In this document: positions 1-8,264 of the stretch, piece after piece
How positions within the stretch are numbered: position 1 is the stretch's first letter
Layout: each line of letters starts with the position of its first letter
DNA from: Sneathiella aquimaris
GTDB lineage: Bacteria > Pseudomonadota > Alphaproteobacteria > Sneathiellales > Sneathiellaceae
Reading direction: 5' to 3'
DNA: 64,000 bases
Assembly (NCBI RefSeq): GCF_026409565.1
Contig: NZ_CP112881.1
Span: forward strand, 1,969,501 to 2,033,500
The notes under the pieces: generated by a model
Databases searched by the model: none
Seen by the model: only the letters and a program-made list of their open reading frames with translations
What the model was told of the DNA's origin: nothing
Program-made: the position numbers and the translations under genes

Positions 1-547
1 TAGCATGCTTGAACAACTCTGACTTTGGGGCAAATGAAATTGAATAGGTTTGGGTGGTTGTATCCGCAGGACTCTCAGGATCTGCATTCGACGCATCGGA
101 TGAAGGACTATCCTGTGTTTCAGACGAGGCCGTTGATTTGTTGTCGGTTTTCTCAGGGTCTTTTCCATGAACAGTGCTTGAAATCTCGTCGAGGATTTGT
201 TTGCCAAAATCCGAAGAAAGCTCTTGCTCATGTTCAGCGGCTTCTATCATCGCGGACAGGATGTCGGACGCGCGAAAAAGGAGGTCGATCCCTTCGTTCG
301 TGACAGCGATGCGCCCATCCCGCATTCGATCCAGAAGGGCTTCATATTCATGAGAGAATTCCGCTAGACTCGTAAATTTGAAAGCACCTGCCCCTGCTTT
401 GATGGAATGGACCGCCCGGAAGATTGCATGCAATATTTCAGGATCGTCTGATCCAGAACTCAATGAGGAGAGTTGAATTTCAACATCTCCCAAGAGTTCT
501 GCGCATTCGGCGAAATAGGTTATTTTGAATTGTGCAAAATCATCCAT
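1..547 (-). CDS. cheA: Chemotaxis histidine kinase CheA, N-terminal part (cut by window edge)
   Basis: Reading the minus strand from an ATG at 547 gives an open frame that runs off the left edge (about 182 residues seen). Residues 1-115 form a histidine phosphotransfer (Hpt) domain with the motif HSIKAGAGAF; the phosphorylated His would be residue 47, close to the usual position in CheA. A Ser/Asp/Thr-rich linker follows (about 130-165), then the start of a second domain (YSISFAPKSELF) of the type that follows Hpt in CheA. CheA autophosphorylates in response to receptor arrays and passes phosphate to CheY. It lies 29 bp behind cheY in one operon with the STAS gene. The kinase core is not visible, so another Hpt-bearing chemotaxis protein cannot be fully excluded. 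Confidence 0.85.
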   Translation of the reverse strand, partial: MDDFAQFKITYFAECAELLGDVEIQLSSLSSGSDDPEILHAIFRAVHSIKAGAGAFKFTSLAEFSHEYEALLDRMRDGRIAVTNEGIDLLFRASDILSAMIEAAEHEQELSSDFGKQILDEISSTVHGKDPEKTDNKSTASSETQDSPSSDASNADPESPADTTTQTYSISFAPKSELFKHA

Positions 548-576
548 GGTCCATATGTCCGATCAAGAGTTTTGGT

Positions 577-942
577 TTAACTGCAAACTTTTTGAACGAC
601 TTTCAGGAGCTTCTCTGGTTCAAACGGTTTGACGATCCAACCGGTTGCTCCGGCGGCGCGACCTTCATCTTTTTTAGAGCTGTCGCTTTCAGTCGTAAGA
701 ACGAGAATAGGGGTAGAACTATGGACCGGGTTTTGACGAAGTGCTTTGACCAGACCGATCCCATCCATGTTTGGCATGTTGATGTCGGTGATAACCAAAT
801 CGACAGCGTTGTTTCCGATCGCATCCAGAGCGAGCAATCCGTCTTCCGCTTCAACCACGTCGTAACCGGCGCCCTTGAGGGTAAAGCTGACCATGTCTCG
901 CATCGTTTTTGAGTCATCGACGGCAAGGATCTTTTTTGACAT
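577..942 (-). CDS. cheY: Chemotaxis response regulator CheY
   Basis: This is a stand-alone 121-residue receiver domain with all catalytic positions present: acidic pair D9/D10, phospho-acceptor D53 (in ITDINMP), T83 and K105 (VKPF). A single REC domain between a STAS protein and CheA is typical of CheY, which is phosphorylated by CheA and binds the flagellar motor switch in the cytoplasm. Its ATG overlaps the stop of the upstream STAS gene (TAATG, shared A at 942), so the two are probably translationally coupled. Whether it is the motor-binding CheY or a phosphate sink cannot be told from this stretch. Confidence 0.9.
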   Translation of the reverse strand: MSKKILAVDDSKTMRDMVSFTLKGAGYDVVEAEDGLLALDAIGNNAVDLVITDINMPNMDGIGLVKALRQNPVHSSTPILVLTTESDSSKKDEGRAAGATGWIVKPFEPEKLLKVVQKVCS

Positions 943-1244
943 TATTTGTCACTCCATTTTTGATAGATATCCATTAGACCCAAATCATCAAAGGCCTGAA
1001 TGAAGGGTGTGCTTGGGCTCAGAATGGTGAAAGTATCGCCGTTTTTCTCCATGGTTTTCCCGGCTGAAATGATGACCTGCAAACAGGGTGTCGTCAGATT
1101 AGTGACGTCTGATGCATTACAAACAAGACTGGAATGCGCTACTAATGAGTGTGTGAATTTTTCTTTTAACTCTTCGGCGGCAGCTAGGTTCAATACTGGC
1201 GGGAAGTGTAAGACAGTATCTTCCAAGCAATTTTTTTCAACCAT
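942..1244 (-). CDS. STAS-domain protein of the chemotaxis operon
   Basis: The 100-residue protein has the size and pattern of a lone STAS (anti-sigma-factor antagonist-like) domain: hydrophobic strand, LNLAAAEELKEKF helix, then the segment around residues 45-60 that carries the phosphorylatable serine in SpoIIAA-type proteins. Here that segment reads NLTTPCL, so threonines T51/T52 stand where Ser is usual. STAS proteins of this kind are often the first gene of alphaproteobacterial che operons, next to CheY and CheA. Their role there is poorly known, perhaps scaffolding or regulation by phosphorylation. It is first in the operon and overlaps cheY by one base. Confidence 0.75.
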   Translation of the reverse strand: MVEKNCLEDTVLHFPPVLNLAAAEELKEKFTHSLVAHSSLVCNASDVTNLTTPCLQVIISAGKTMEKNGDTFTILSPSTPFIQAFDDLGLMDIYQKWSDK

Positions 1245-1694
1245 GGTGTTGGAGCCCTTTTAACACGGAAGTCTCAGATTTTAGTTCTTTGGATGTGGCG
1301 ATGAACTAATACTAACTGTGTATATAAGATGTTAATTAGTGGTTAAAAAAATTAACGATAGGATGTTTTGCGAGTATTTTATTTATGTTTATACGTGTCG
1401 AAACAAAAAAGGTTGTTTGTATCAGAAAAATATTGTCTTGTGAGTACATCGCCTTTTCATTAAAAAAAATTATTTTAAATCAATTAGTTAATGTTTGTTT
1501 ATGAAGTGTTTTTACGATTCACTTATCCAAAGTTGGATTGTTTTAATGAGTTGGTTTGGTTTTTGTAAATTTAGAAAAGTAGTGATAATATGATATGATA
1601 ATTTAATAAACTTAGTTGATTCTAATAATAAAACAAAGGTAGTAGATCGCGTGAATTTTTAAAACATGTTCAAATAGACGTATTGGAAACTGTC
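1245..1694. other. AT-rich intergenic region between divergent genes
   Basis: This 450-bp stretch separates the che operon (minus) from the degenerate GGDEF gene (plus). It is strongly AT-rich with poly-A/T runs, especially 1320-1640, and has no convincing open frame. It must contain both promoters. I could not pick out reliable -35/-10 or sigma-54 elements by eye. Confidence 0.5.
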
Positions 1695-2648
1695 ATGGCG
1701 AATTCGATACCAAAGATCAGGAACAAATTAATTTCTATTTTAATCGTTCAAGATGAAAAGGGTGAGTGCAACAAAATTAAATTAGGTGTTGAAAATAGTC
1801 TTTTTACGAGTGTTCGGATAATGGCATTTGAGGCAGTCCGCGAGACCCTTAAAAAAGATCGTCGCCCGGCTCTGGTGATACTGGATGCGACGGCCTTTGA
1901 TGATAGGGTTTTAGAACGTGTGCCTGAGCTTATCAGTATGCACGAGTTGCCGGACATATCTCTTCTGTATATTGTTGATCGAAAAATGATGGGACGAGGC
2001 CTTTTTCCGATAGAAGATGGTTGTATTGACTTCCTCATGAAACCCTATCGCAAAATGGATTTGAATGCGCGTCTGGAGATATGTGCCGGAAATATCCAGA
2101 ATGCAGTGCAGGCAAAACAGGCGATTACCCGGGACCCACTGACAACGCTTGCGACACGGCAAAACTTTCTGGAACATTCACGCCCCTTATATGCTAGTGC
2201 AAAGCGGGATCAGGCCACGTTATCATTGATGATTATTTCTCCGGATAATCTGGATCGGATAAATCGGGAATATGGCCAACTTGCCGGGGATATTGTTCTA
2301 ATGGAAATGGCGGGTTTGCTGGATAAACGAAAAAGGGACACCGATATGCTGTGCCGTTTTGCGGGCAGCAGGTTCTGTTTGTTGACCCTGAATATGGATG
2401 AAACCCATCTAGTAACGTATCTCGACGATATGCTGGCTTTGGTACAATCCCATGATTATATCGTTGGCAAGGACGTCATTAATATTACCGCCAGCTCTGG
2501 GGCCACAACAAATATCGGAAATGATATTCACGATATGATTTTTCTGGCAGAGCAGGGATTGTTAGCTTCAAGAGAAGCCGGTCAAAATCGGTTCACCGTC
2601 TATAATGAGCTTCAGAACGTTTCATCCAAGGCCCATTCAGTTAGTTAG
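1695..2648 (+). CDS. Response regulator-like protein with degenerate GGDEF domain
   Basis: I start this at ATG 1695, six bases after GGAA; a TTG at 1683 would add four residues. The product has about 317 residues. Residues 8-130 resemble a receiver domain (VILDATAF at the phospho-site region, FLMKPY at the conserved Lys). From about 145 there is a GGDEF fold beginning RDPLTTLATRQNF. The catalytic signature reads AGSRF instead of GGD/EEF, so cyclase activity is unlikely, but the allosteric I-site RxxD is kept as RDTD exactly five residues before it. In the family, proteins with lost A-site and retained I-site (for example Caulobacter PopA) act as c-di-GMP receptors; that role here is inference. 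An apparently active paralogue lies at 4913-6208. Confidence 0.8.
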   Translation: MANSIPKIRNKLISILIVQDEKGECNKIKLGVENSLFTSVRIMAFEAVRETLKKDRRPALVILDATAFDDRVLERVPELISMHELPDISLLYIVDRKMMGRGLFPIEDGCIDFLMKPYRKMDLNARLEICAGNIQNAVQAKQAITRDPLTTLATRQNFLEHSRPLYASAKRDQATLSLMIISPDNLDRINREYGQLAGDIVLMEMAGLLDKRKRDTDMLCRFAGSRFCLLTLNMDETHLVTYLDDMLALVQSHDYIVGKDVINITASSGATTNIGNDIHDMIFLAEQGLLASREAGQNRFTVYNELQNVSSKAHSVS

Positions 2649-2649
2649 A

Positions 2650-3303
2650 TCAAAAAGGGGCCGGATCTGAGACTATAATGGGTTGTTTCTTTACCGGATG
2701 CGAAAATCCGAGCGAGCAGGCATGAAGTAAAAGTCTGGATGCCTTTTGTTGCCCTTCTCGATCGCCGTACAAGCTATCCCCAAGGATGGGATGACCGATA
2801 CTGAGCATATGGACCCTCAGTTGATGAGAGCGCCCTGTGATCGGTGTGAGTTCGACCCGGCTGCTATCTCCCTTGATCTTGTCAACAAGTTTCCAGTGGG
2901 TGACAGATGGTTTTCCAACATCAAAATCCACTTTTTGGCGTGGTCGGTTTGGCCAGTCGGCGATAAGCGGTAAATCAATCGTGCCTTCCGATTGCTCGGG
3001 ATGCCCATCGACAATTGCGTGATACTGTTTGTTGATGGTTCGGCACTGAAAGGAAATACTTAAGGCCTTGTGGATCTCGGGCGAGAGGGCAAGCATAATC
3101 AATCCGGATGTTTCCATATCAAGGCGGTGGACAATAAGGGCGGTGGGGTGCGTCCTTTGAACCCGGCTGATCAGGCAGTCCTGTTTGTCTTCACCGCGAC
3201 CGGGAACACTCAACAAGCCTGACGGCTTGTTGGCAACGATTAGAAACTCATCCTCATATACAATAGGAATTGTATGATCGGGGGGCGGTGAATAAGTGCT
3301 CAT
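2650..3303 (-). CDS. rluA: RNA pseudouridine synthase RluA
   Basis: The 217-residue protein matches RluA along its whole length: NKPSGLLSVPGRGE near the N terminus, catalytic motif HRLDMETSG with nucleophile D62, PLIADWPNRPRQKV in the middle and ITGRSHQLRVHMLSIGHPI near residue 165. E. coli RluA (219 residues) makes pseudouridine at 23S rRNA U746 and at U32 of several tRNAs, using the same short architecture without an S4 domain. Its stop lies one base from the stop of the convergent GGDEF-like gene, so the genes share almost no spacer. Confidence 0.93.
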   Translation of the reverse strand: MSTYSPPPDHTIPIVYEDEFLIVANKPSGLLSVPGRGEDKQDCLISRVQRTHPTALIVHRLDMETSGLIMLALSPEIHKALSISFQCRTINKQYHAIVDGHPEQSEGTIDLPLIADWPNRPRQKVDFDVGKPSVTHWKLVDKIKGDSSRVELTPITGRSHQLRVHMLSIGHPILGDSLYGDREGQQKASRLLLHACSLGFSHPVKKQPIIVSDPAPF

Positions 3304-3374
3304 AAGGGCCCAGACATATAATGGATCGTGCTGTCATACGTCAAAGACCCCTGAATTTGCAATCCTGAAGTTTG

Positions 3375-4523
3375 TCAGGAATATTCTGAAATAAGCTCTT
3401 TTGAAATAATCTGCTTCATGATTTCAGAAGAGCCGCCGGCAATGCGGGTCATACGGTTGTCTGCCCATGCCCGAGTGATGGGATACTCCCACATATATCC
3501 GTATCCGCCATGAAGTTGAACGCATTCATCAAGCACCTGACACAGAATTTCAGTGGATTGCAATTTGGCCATTGCGGCTGTATTGGAATCAAGCTCTCCC
3601 GTCAAATGAGCAGCAAGACAAGCATCCACGAAGCTACGGACCATCACCGCCTGGGATTTTATTTCAGCGAGTTTAAAACGGGTGTTCTGAAAATCGGAAA
3701 CGCTTTTGCCAAACGCCTTTCTCTCCATCGTGTATTTTACGGTCCAATCCAGCGCGGCCTCAATGCAGGTTGCAGATCGAAGGGCGATGACCAGGCGTTC
3801 CTGCGCGAGTTGCTGCATCAGTTGATAGAAACCTTTTCCTTCTTCTCCCAGCAGATTTGTTCTTGGAACCCGAACATCGTTGAAGAATAATTCCGATGTG
3901 TCCTGCGCTTTATAGCCGACTTTCTCCAGATTGCGGCCTCGCTCAAATCCGGCGCGATTCCCTTCCACAAGGACAAGGCTAACTCCTTTCCCTGCCGCAC
4001 CCGGATCTGTTTTGCAAGCCAGAACAACCAGATCTGCCAGTTGGCCGTTACTGATAAAGACCTTTTGGCCGTTAATGACAAAATCGTCGCCCTCCGGCAG
4101 GGCAGTAGTTTTAATATTCTGCAGATCAGATCCTGCACCGGGTTCCGTCATTGCGACAGCCGAGATAACCTCGCCTGAAACCATTTTGGGGAGCCAGTAT
4201 TTTTTCTGTTCTTCCGACCCGTAATGAATAAGGTAAGGGGCAACAATTTCTGAATGAAGATGAAAAGCAGGACCAGTTGCGCCGACACGGGCGACTTCCT
4301 CACAGAAAATCGCACTATACAGAAAATCGGCTCCCGGGCCGCCATATTCTTCTGGCACGGTGCAGCATAAAAAACCGGCTTCTCCGGCAGCCCGCCAAAG
4401 GCTTCGCGGCACCTGACCCTGTTTTTCCCATTCAGCATGAAAGGGAACAATCTGGGTTTCCACGAACTTCCTTGCGGAAGCCCGAAAGATGTTGTGATCT
4501 TCGTTAAACAGCGTGCGCTTCAT
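3375..4523 (-). CDS. Acyl-CoA dehydrogenase family protein
   Basis: I place the start at ATG 4523, where residues MKRTLFNEDHNIFR begin as in the family. An upstream in-frame ATG at 4628 would add 35 unrelated residues. The 382-residue flavoprotein contains AMTEPGAGSD (FAD/substrate contact, about residue 130) and, near the C terminus, QLHGGYGYMWEYPITR followed by AGGSSEIM. The catalytic Glu of the medium-chain type (YEGT) is Gly here, as in long-chain and isovaleryl types, where the base sits elsewhere. It would oxidise an acyl-CoA to its 2-enoyl-CoA, passing electrons to ETF. The substrate cannot be read from sequence. It stands alone, with no ETF or thiolase nearby. Confidence 0.85.
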   Translation of the reverse strand: MKRTLFNEDHNIFRASARKFVETQIVPFHAEWEKQGQVPRSLWRAAGEAGFLCCTVPEEYGGPGADFLYSAIFCEEVARVGATGPAFHLHSEIVAPYLIHYGSEEQKKYWLPKMVSGEVISAVAMTEPGAGSDLQNIKTTALPEGDDFVINGQKVFISNGQLADLVVLACKTDPGAAGKGVSLVLVEGNRAGFERGRNLEKVGYKAQDTSELFFNDVRVPRTNLLGEEGKGFYQLMQQLAQERLVIALRSATCIEAALDWTVKYTMERKAFGKSVSDFQNTRFKLAEIKSQAVMVRSFVDACLAAHLTGELDSNTAAMAKLQSTEILCQVLDECVQLHGGYGYMWEYPITRAWADNRMTRIAGGSSEIMKQIISKELISEYS

Positions 4524-4912
4524 TCTGGTTCTCTTTTTATAATTGTTGATGAATGATGGCTTGATATTAACAGTCCATGATGCAGATGCAACAGGGTGCC
4601 CATATTCAGTTTTTGTAGGGAAAATCAAAATCCGTCAGAAGACAGATGACCGATAATATCACGTTATACGGGAGTATTTATTTTAAAAAACTATCTAAGA
4701 ATATATTGCAAAAATAAGAATGTAATAACGAAAAGTTGATCTGGGGCAAAATCCGGCAAAAACTATTGAGGGTGTTGTTCTTAAAGTATTTAGGGCGCGC
4801 AGATATTACTCAATTCAGAAGAATTATTTTTACACAAACTGAAATAGAGTTGAACAGTTTGTTAATACTCCTTATTTAGTTTAGTGTGTGTGTAATATAA
4901 GGCTAGGAATTG
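4524..4912. other. AT-rich intergenic region, promoters of divergent genes
   Basis: This gap of about 390 bp lies between the acyl-CoA dehydrogenase (minus) and the PleD-like gene (plus). No open frame with coding character is seen. The stretch 4660-4890 is AT-rich. A Shine-Dalgarno-like AGGA at 4905-4908 serves the downstream gene. Confidence 0.5.
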
Positions 4913-6208
4913 GTGTTGAAAGTATCTCCAACTGTTGATGTGGTGACTGAAATAAACAACGATCGGATTCTGGTTGTTGAGAATTCGGAAATTTACAGCA
5001 AACTAATAAAAAACTCTTTGGCGAATATCTTCGCTGGCGAGATAGATACAGCAAATTCCTTTGATCGCGTAAAGGAGTTGGTTGAGCTCTATGGCGACCG
5101 GTACTTTCTGTCCTTGCTGAATATGAGTGTTGAGGGGGCCCCAAGTGGCGAGGCCGTGGAATATGTTTGTTCCAGAAAAATACCCAGCCTTGTTTTTACC
5201 AGCAATACAGACGCAGAGTTTATCAAGAAAATAAGGTCTTATGGCGTTATTGATTATATCTTCAAGGAAAATGTTGCGAACCTGAAGGTTATGACCGGTC
5301 TGGTAAAAAGATTGTCACGAAACCGGTATTCGACGGCGCTAATCGTAGATGACAATCAGATCAATCGATTGCAGATTAACGCACTCTTATCCAAATATCT
5401 TTTTAATACAATCATCGCTGAGAATGGTCAGGAAGCGTTAGAAATTCTGAATGATAATCCGAATGTCGACCTGCTCATAACTGACTATATGATGCCGGTG
5501 ATGGATGGTTTTGAACTTATTAAGAAGGTTCGGGAACACCAGGATTCAAAAGAACTTGCAATCATTGGTATCTCTGCGAATTCAGAGGGCACGCTGGCCT
5601 CGAATTTTATGCGCTTTGGTGCAGATGATTTTGTGACAAAGCCGTTTGGCCAGGAAGAATTTTGTACGCGAGTATCCATTTGTATGGACAAGCGGGACCT
5701 GCTGCAGGATTTATCGAAAAGTGCAACGACGGACTTTCTGACCGGTCTGTCAAACCGGCGGTATTTTCTTGATAAAGCCGTGTCGACCCATGCCAGCTTC
5801 AAACGCCAGCAATTGGATCTTAGCTGCGTCATGCTGGATATCGACCACTTTAAAAATGTGAACGATACCTACGGGCATGACGCTGGTGATCAGGTTCTTG
5901 TCGAGGTTTCACGTGTCCTGAAAGAACGCATACGGGATACGGATTTGCTGGCGCGCTTTGGCGGTGAGGAATTTTGCCTGCTTGCCGTAAATGCGGAAAG
6001 AGGGGAAGCTCATCAATTTTTTGAGGAAATCAGAAAGTTAGTGTCTTCGATTTCTTTTGAAATCAATGGTAAAACCTTCAGTGTTACGATCAGTATGGGG
6101 GTCTGTGATCAGTCTCTGGATACGCTTGATCAAATGATACTGGCCGCGGACCGCGCGTTGTATCAGGCAAAGAACGCGGGCCGTAATCGCATTGAGTTTG
6201 CCCGCTAA
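4913..6208 (+). CDS. PleD-like diguanylate cyclase response regulator (REC-REC-GGDEF)
   Basis: The product has about 431 residues. The start is not ATG: TTG 4910, GTG 4913 and TTG 4916 are in frame behind AGGA (4905-4908); I choose GTG 4913. Domains in order: a degenerate receiver (about 15-125) whose phospho-site reads LLNMS, with Asn for Asp; an intact receiver (about 138-255) with DDN, ITDYMMP and VTKPFG; and a GGDEF domain (about 268-430) with TDFLTGLSNRR, LDIDHFKNVND, GGEEF and the I-site RDTD. The architecture is that of Caulobacter PleD, which makes c-di-GMP when phosphorylated. It should be an active, feedback-inhibited cyclase. A cognate kinase is not adjacent. Its partner may be the I-site-only protein at 1695-2648. 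Confidence 0.88.
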   Translation: MLKVSPTVDVVTEINNDRILVVENSEIYSKLIKNSLANIFAGEIDTANSFDRVKELVELYGDRYFLSLLNMSVEGAPSGEAVEYVCSRKIPSLVFTSNTDAEFIKKIRSYGVIDYIFKENVANLKVMTGLVKRLSRNRYSTALIVDDNQINRLQINALLSKYLFNTIIAENGQEALEILNDNPNVDLLITDYMMPVMDGFELIKKVREHQDSKELAIIGISANSEGTLASNFMRFGADDFVTKPFGQEEFCTRVSICMDKRDLLQDLSKSATTDFLTGLSNRRYFLDKAVSTHASFKRQQLDLSCVMLDIDHFKNVNDTYGHDAGDQVLVEVSRVLKERIRDTDLLARFGGEEFCLLAVNAERGEAHQFFEEIRKLVSSISFEINGKTFSVTISMGVCDQSLDTLDQMILAADRALYQAKNAGRNRIEFAR

Positions 6209-6291
6209 CCTCCTGACGACCTGTTAATCATTTATTCACCGTGTTTTTGTAATATTGGTAATCAAATGGTTTACATCTTTATGGAAGTACC

Positions 6292-7071
6292 GTGACGAAT
6301 TCCTTTATCGACATTGCTGATATTTATACCGTTCAAACGCTCTATGACGGAAAATGGCGGTTTGATGGTACCTATGAAACGGAGCAGGGGGCCCAGAAAT
6401 ATGCGGCACTGCTTGTTCCTGACTGGGGCAAGGCGCGTGTTCGGGTACTTGTGGGCCGATATGATGCGGCGCTTTGTAAGCGTCGCTATTTTAAGCTGGA
6501 AATGACCCCGCCGCTCAATTGGTATCAGTCGGTTGGACAGAAGATGTTTTCATTCACCAGTCGGACACCCTCGCAAAAGGCAGGCCCTTTACTGGGAGGC
6601 ATGATCCTGATGATTATGTTGGTTGGAGGTATTGCAGCATTTCCAAGTAATGCCGCAAATTCCTCACCAACGCAAAAGGCATCATCGGTCGCACAAAATC
6701 AGGTTACAATTCCCAAAAATGTTAAGCAGTTGTTTGGAGATCTGTCCCAGAAGGGGTTTAACAAAACCAACACGTTGGCGCATGCGCCGGTACGACTCCA
6801 TGGACTATGGGGTTTCTCTTGTCCAAGTGGCGGGCGGGAGTTGTTTGTGTCTAAGAACACCATTACCCATGTTGACGGGGCTGTCGCACAGGATATTCCA
6901 TTGCAAGCCGTTTTCCAATCTGGACAAACTTATGGTTTTGTTCATGAAAGTGGCGCAGTCAGTGTTGTGGAGATGGTTTCGTTCGATCAGATAAAACCTG
7001 TGGGGCTGCTGGACCCGGAAGGACGGTTCGAAGCAGCTCCCAACGGTGAACTATTAAAACGCTGTCTTTAG
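6292..7071 (+). CDS. Uncharacterised single-pass membrane protein
   Basis: The product has 259 residues from a GTG start preceded by GGAAG. I do not recognise the family. The N-terminal 75 residues look like a small soluble domain (YTVQTLYDGKWRFDG, with an alternating pattern ending in VRVLVGRYD). One hydrophobic segment (about residues 103-120, GGMILMIMLVGGIAAF) is followed by a Ser/Gln-rich linker and a C-terminal domain of about 120 residues with two Cys far apart (CPSG near 178 and a penultimate CL). The arrangement suggests a cytoplasmic N-terminal domain and a periplasmic C-terminal domain. It is transcribed towards sufA, with the stops 4 bp apart. Confidence 0.6.
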   Translation: MTNSFIDIADIYTVQTLYDGKWRFDGTYETEQGAQKYAALLVPDWGKARVRVLVGRYDAALCKRRYFKLEMTPPLNWYQSVGQKMFSFTSRTPSQKAGPLLGGMILMIMLVGGIAAFPSNAANSSPTQKASSVAQNQVTIPKNVKQLFGDLSQKGFNKTNTLAHAPVRLHGLWGFSCPSGGRELFVSKNTITHVDGAVAQDIPLQAVFQSGQTYGFVHESGAVSVVEMVSFDQIKPVGLLDPEGRFEAAPNGELLKRCL

Positions 7072-7075
7072 AAGA

Positions 7076-7414
7076 TTACACGTGGAAGGATGAGCCACAA
7101 CCACAGCGGCCTTTTTCATTCGGATTTTCAAAAGTGAAACGGGACTGCAAGCCTTCTTCCAGCCAATCCATCTCAGTCCCATCGACAAATTCAATGGCGT
7201 CCTTGTTAATCAACAGTTTGAAATCGCCACTATCTATGATCGCATCATCCTGCCGCTCATCTGTTGCATAATCCATTGTATAACTCAGGCCATTGCAGCC
7301 GGTATTGGTTATACCAATGCGCAGTCCAAGGATTTCCTGATTGTTTTGAGCGATCAAAGCGCGAACACGTTCGGCAGCTTTGTCGGTTAATGTCATAATC
7401 TGTGCGTTACTCAT
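7076..7414 (-). CDS. sufA: A-type Fe-S cluster carrier SufA/IscA
   Basis: The 112-residue HesB/IscA-fold protein has the three invariant cysteines: C40 (NTGCNG) and C104/C106 (RCGCGSSF). A-type carriers accept Fe-S clusters from the SufBCD scaffold and deliver them to target apoproteins. It is the last gene of the SUF operon, 15 bp behind the sufT-like gene. By sequence alone SufA, IscA and ErpA are hard to separate; the operon position decides for SufA. Confidence 0.9.
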   Translation of the reverse strand: MSNAQIMTLTDKAAERVRALIAQNNQEILGLRIGITNTGCNGLSYTMDYATDERQDDAIIDSGDFKLLINKDAIEFVDGTEMDWLEEGLQSRFTFENPNEKGRCGCGSSFHV

Positions 7415-7429
7415 GATCTCAGTATACTC

Positions 7430-7798
7430 CTAAAACATTCCAAGGTCGAGTTTTGCGGCCTCTGACATGTGGTCAGGTGTCCAAGGCGGATCCCACAAGA
7501 TTTCCACCTCAACAGTATTAACTCCGTCAACGGGTTGGACAGCATCTTTTACCCAAATCGGAATTTCACCGGCGACAGGGCATCCCGGCGCTGTCAATGT
7601 CATCCCAATATAGATATTGCCTGACGGATCAATATCAATGACGTAAATCAGGCCCAAGTCATAAATGCTGACCGGTATTTCCGGGTCAAAAACAGTGCGA
7701 AGGGCCTCGATTACCGGTTCTTCCAACGCAGAACCGGTCGTCCCTTCAACAAAAGGCCCTGTTGCAACTGGACGTTCAATGGTTGTTGTGGCTGTCAT
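7430..7798 (-). CDS. sufT: SUF system assembly protein SufT-like (MIP18/DUF59 family)
   Basis: The 122-residue protein contains a MIP18/PaaD (DUF59) domain: ALRTVFDPEIPVSIYDLGLIY, then LTAPGCPVAGEIP with the conserved Cys, and IWDPPWTPDHMSEAAKLDLGMF at the C terminus, which is typical of proteins encoded in SUF operons. The family helps mature or transfer Fe-S clusters; its exact chemistry is unsettled. It lies 10 bp after sufU and 15 bp before sufA, so it is certainly part of the transcript. Confidence 0.87.
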   Translation of the reverse strand: MTATTTIERPVATGPFVEGTTGSALEEPVIEALRTVFDPEIPVSIYDLGLIYVIDIDPSGNIYIGMTLTAPGCPVAGEIPIWVKDAVQPVDGVNTVEVEILWDPPWTPDHMSEAAKLDLGMF

Positions 7799-7808
7799 TC
7801 TACTGCCT

Positions 7809-8264
7809 TTACTCCGTTGTCGTTTCTGCCGCGCCTTTAAACGCGGAATTCATGGCATGCCAGGATAGGGTTGCGCATTTTACACGCATCGGAAATTGTT
7901 TTACACCTGCCAGTACCATAAGCCTTTCGGTATCCTCGCCAGCATCCAAGTCCGTCCCGTCAGCTGCGACAAGTTTATGAAACTGGTCAAACAGCGACAG
8001 GGCCTCGTCTTTGGTTTTGCCCTTTAGGATTTCCGTCATCAGGGAGGCAGAGGCCAGAGAAATGGCACATCCTTTCCCATCAAAAGAAACTTCCTGAATG
8101 GTGTTTTGTTCGTCTAACGTCATGTAAACATTAACTGTATCGCCGCAAAGTGGATTATATCCATGGGCTTCATGGCTGAAATGTTCCGGTTTTCCAAAGT
8201 TTCTGGGATGCTTGGAATGGTCCAGAATAACTTCCTGATACAGCTCTTTCAGACTGTCAGACAT
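7809..8264 (-). CDS. sufU: SufU-type Fe-S assembly / sulfur-transfer protein
   Basis: The 151-residue IscU-like fold has the SufU ligand set: C40 and D42 (LCGDT), C66 (GKGCAIS) and C130 (VKCATL), with the roughly 20-residue insertion between the second and third Cys that separates SufU from IscU. In the family, zinc-bound SufU accepts persulfide sulfur from SufS and relays it to SufBCD. Its ATG overlaps the sufS stop (TAATG), indicating coupled synthesis of enzyme and acceptor. Confidence 0.92.
   Translation of the reverse strand: MSDSLKELYQEVILDHSKHPRNFGKPEHFSHEAHGYNPLCGDTVNVYMTLDEQNTIQEVSFDGKGCAISLASASLMTEILKGKTKDEALSLFDQFHKLVAADGTDLDAGEDTERLMVLAGVKQFPMRVKCATLSWHAMNSAFKGAAETTTE

Noticed and set aside
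25-303. A 92-residue plus-strand frame at the left edge
   Set aside because: It lies opposite the well-supported CheA Hpt domain and has no protein-like pattern.
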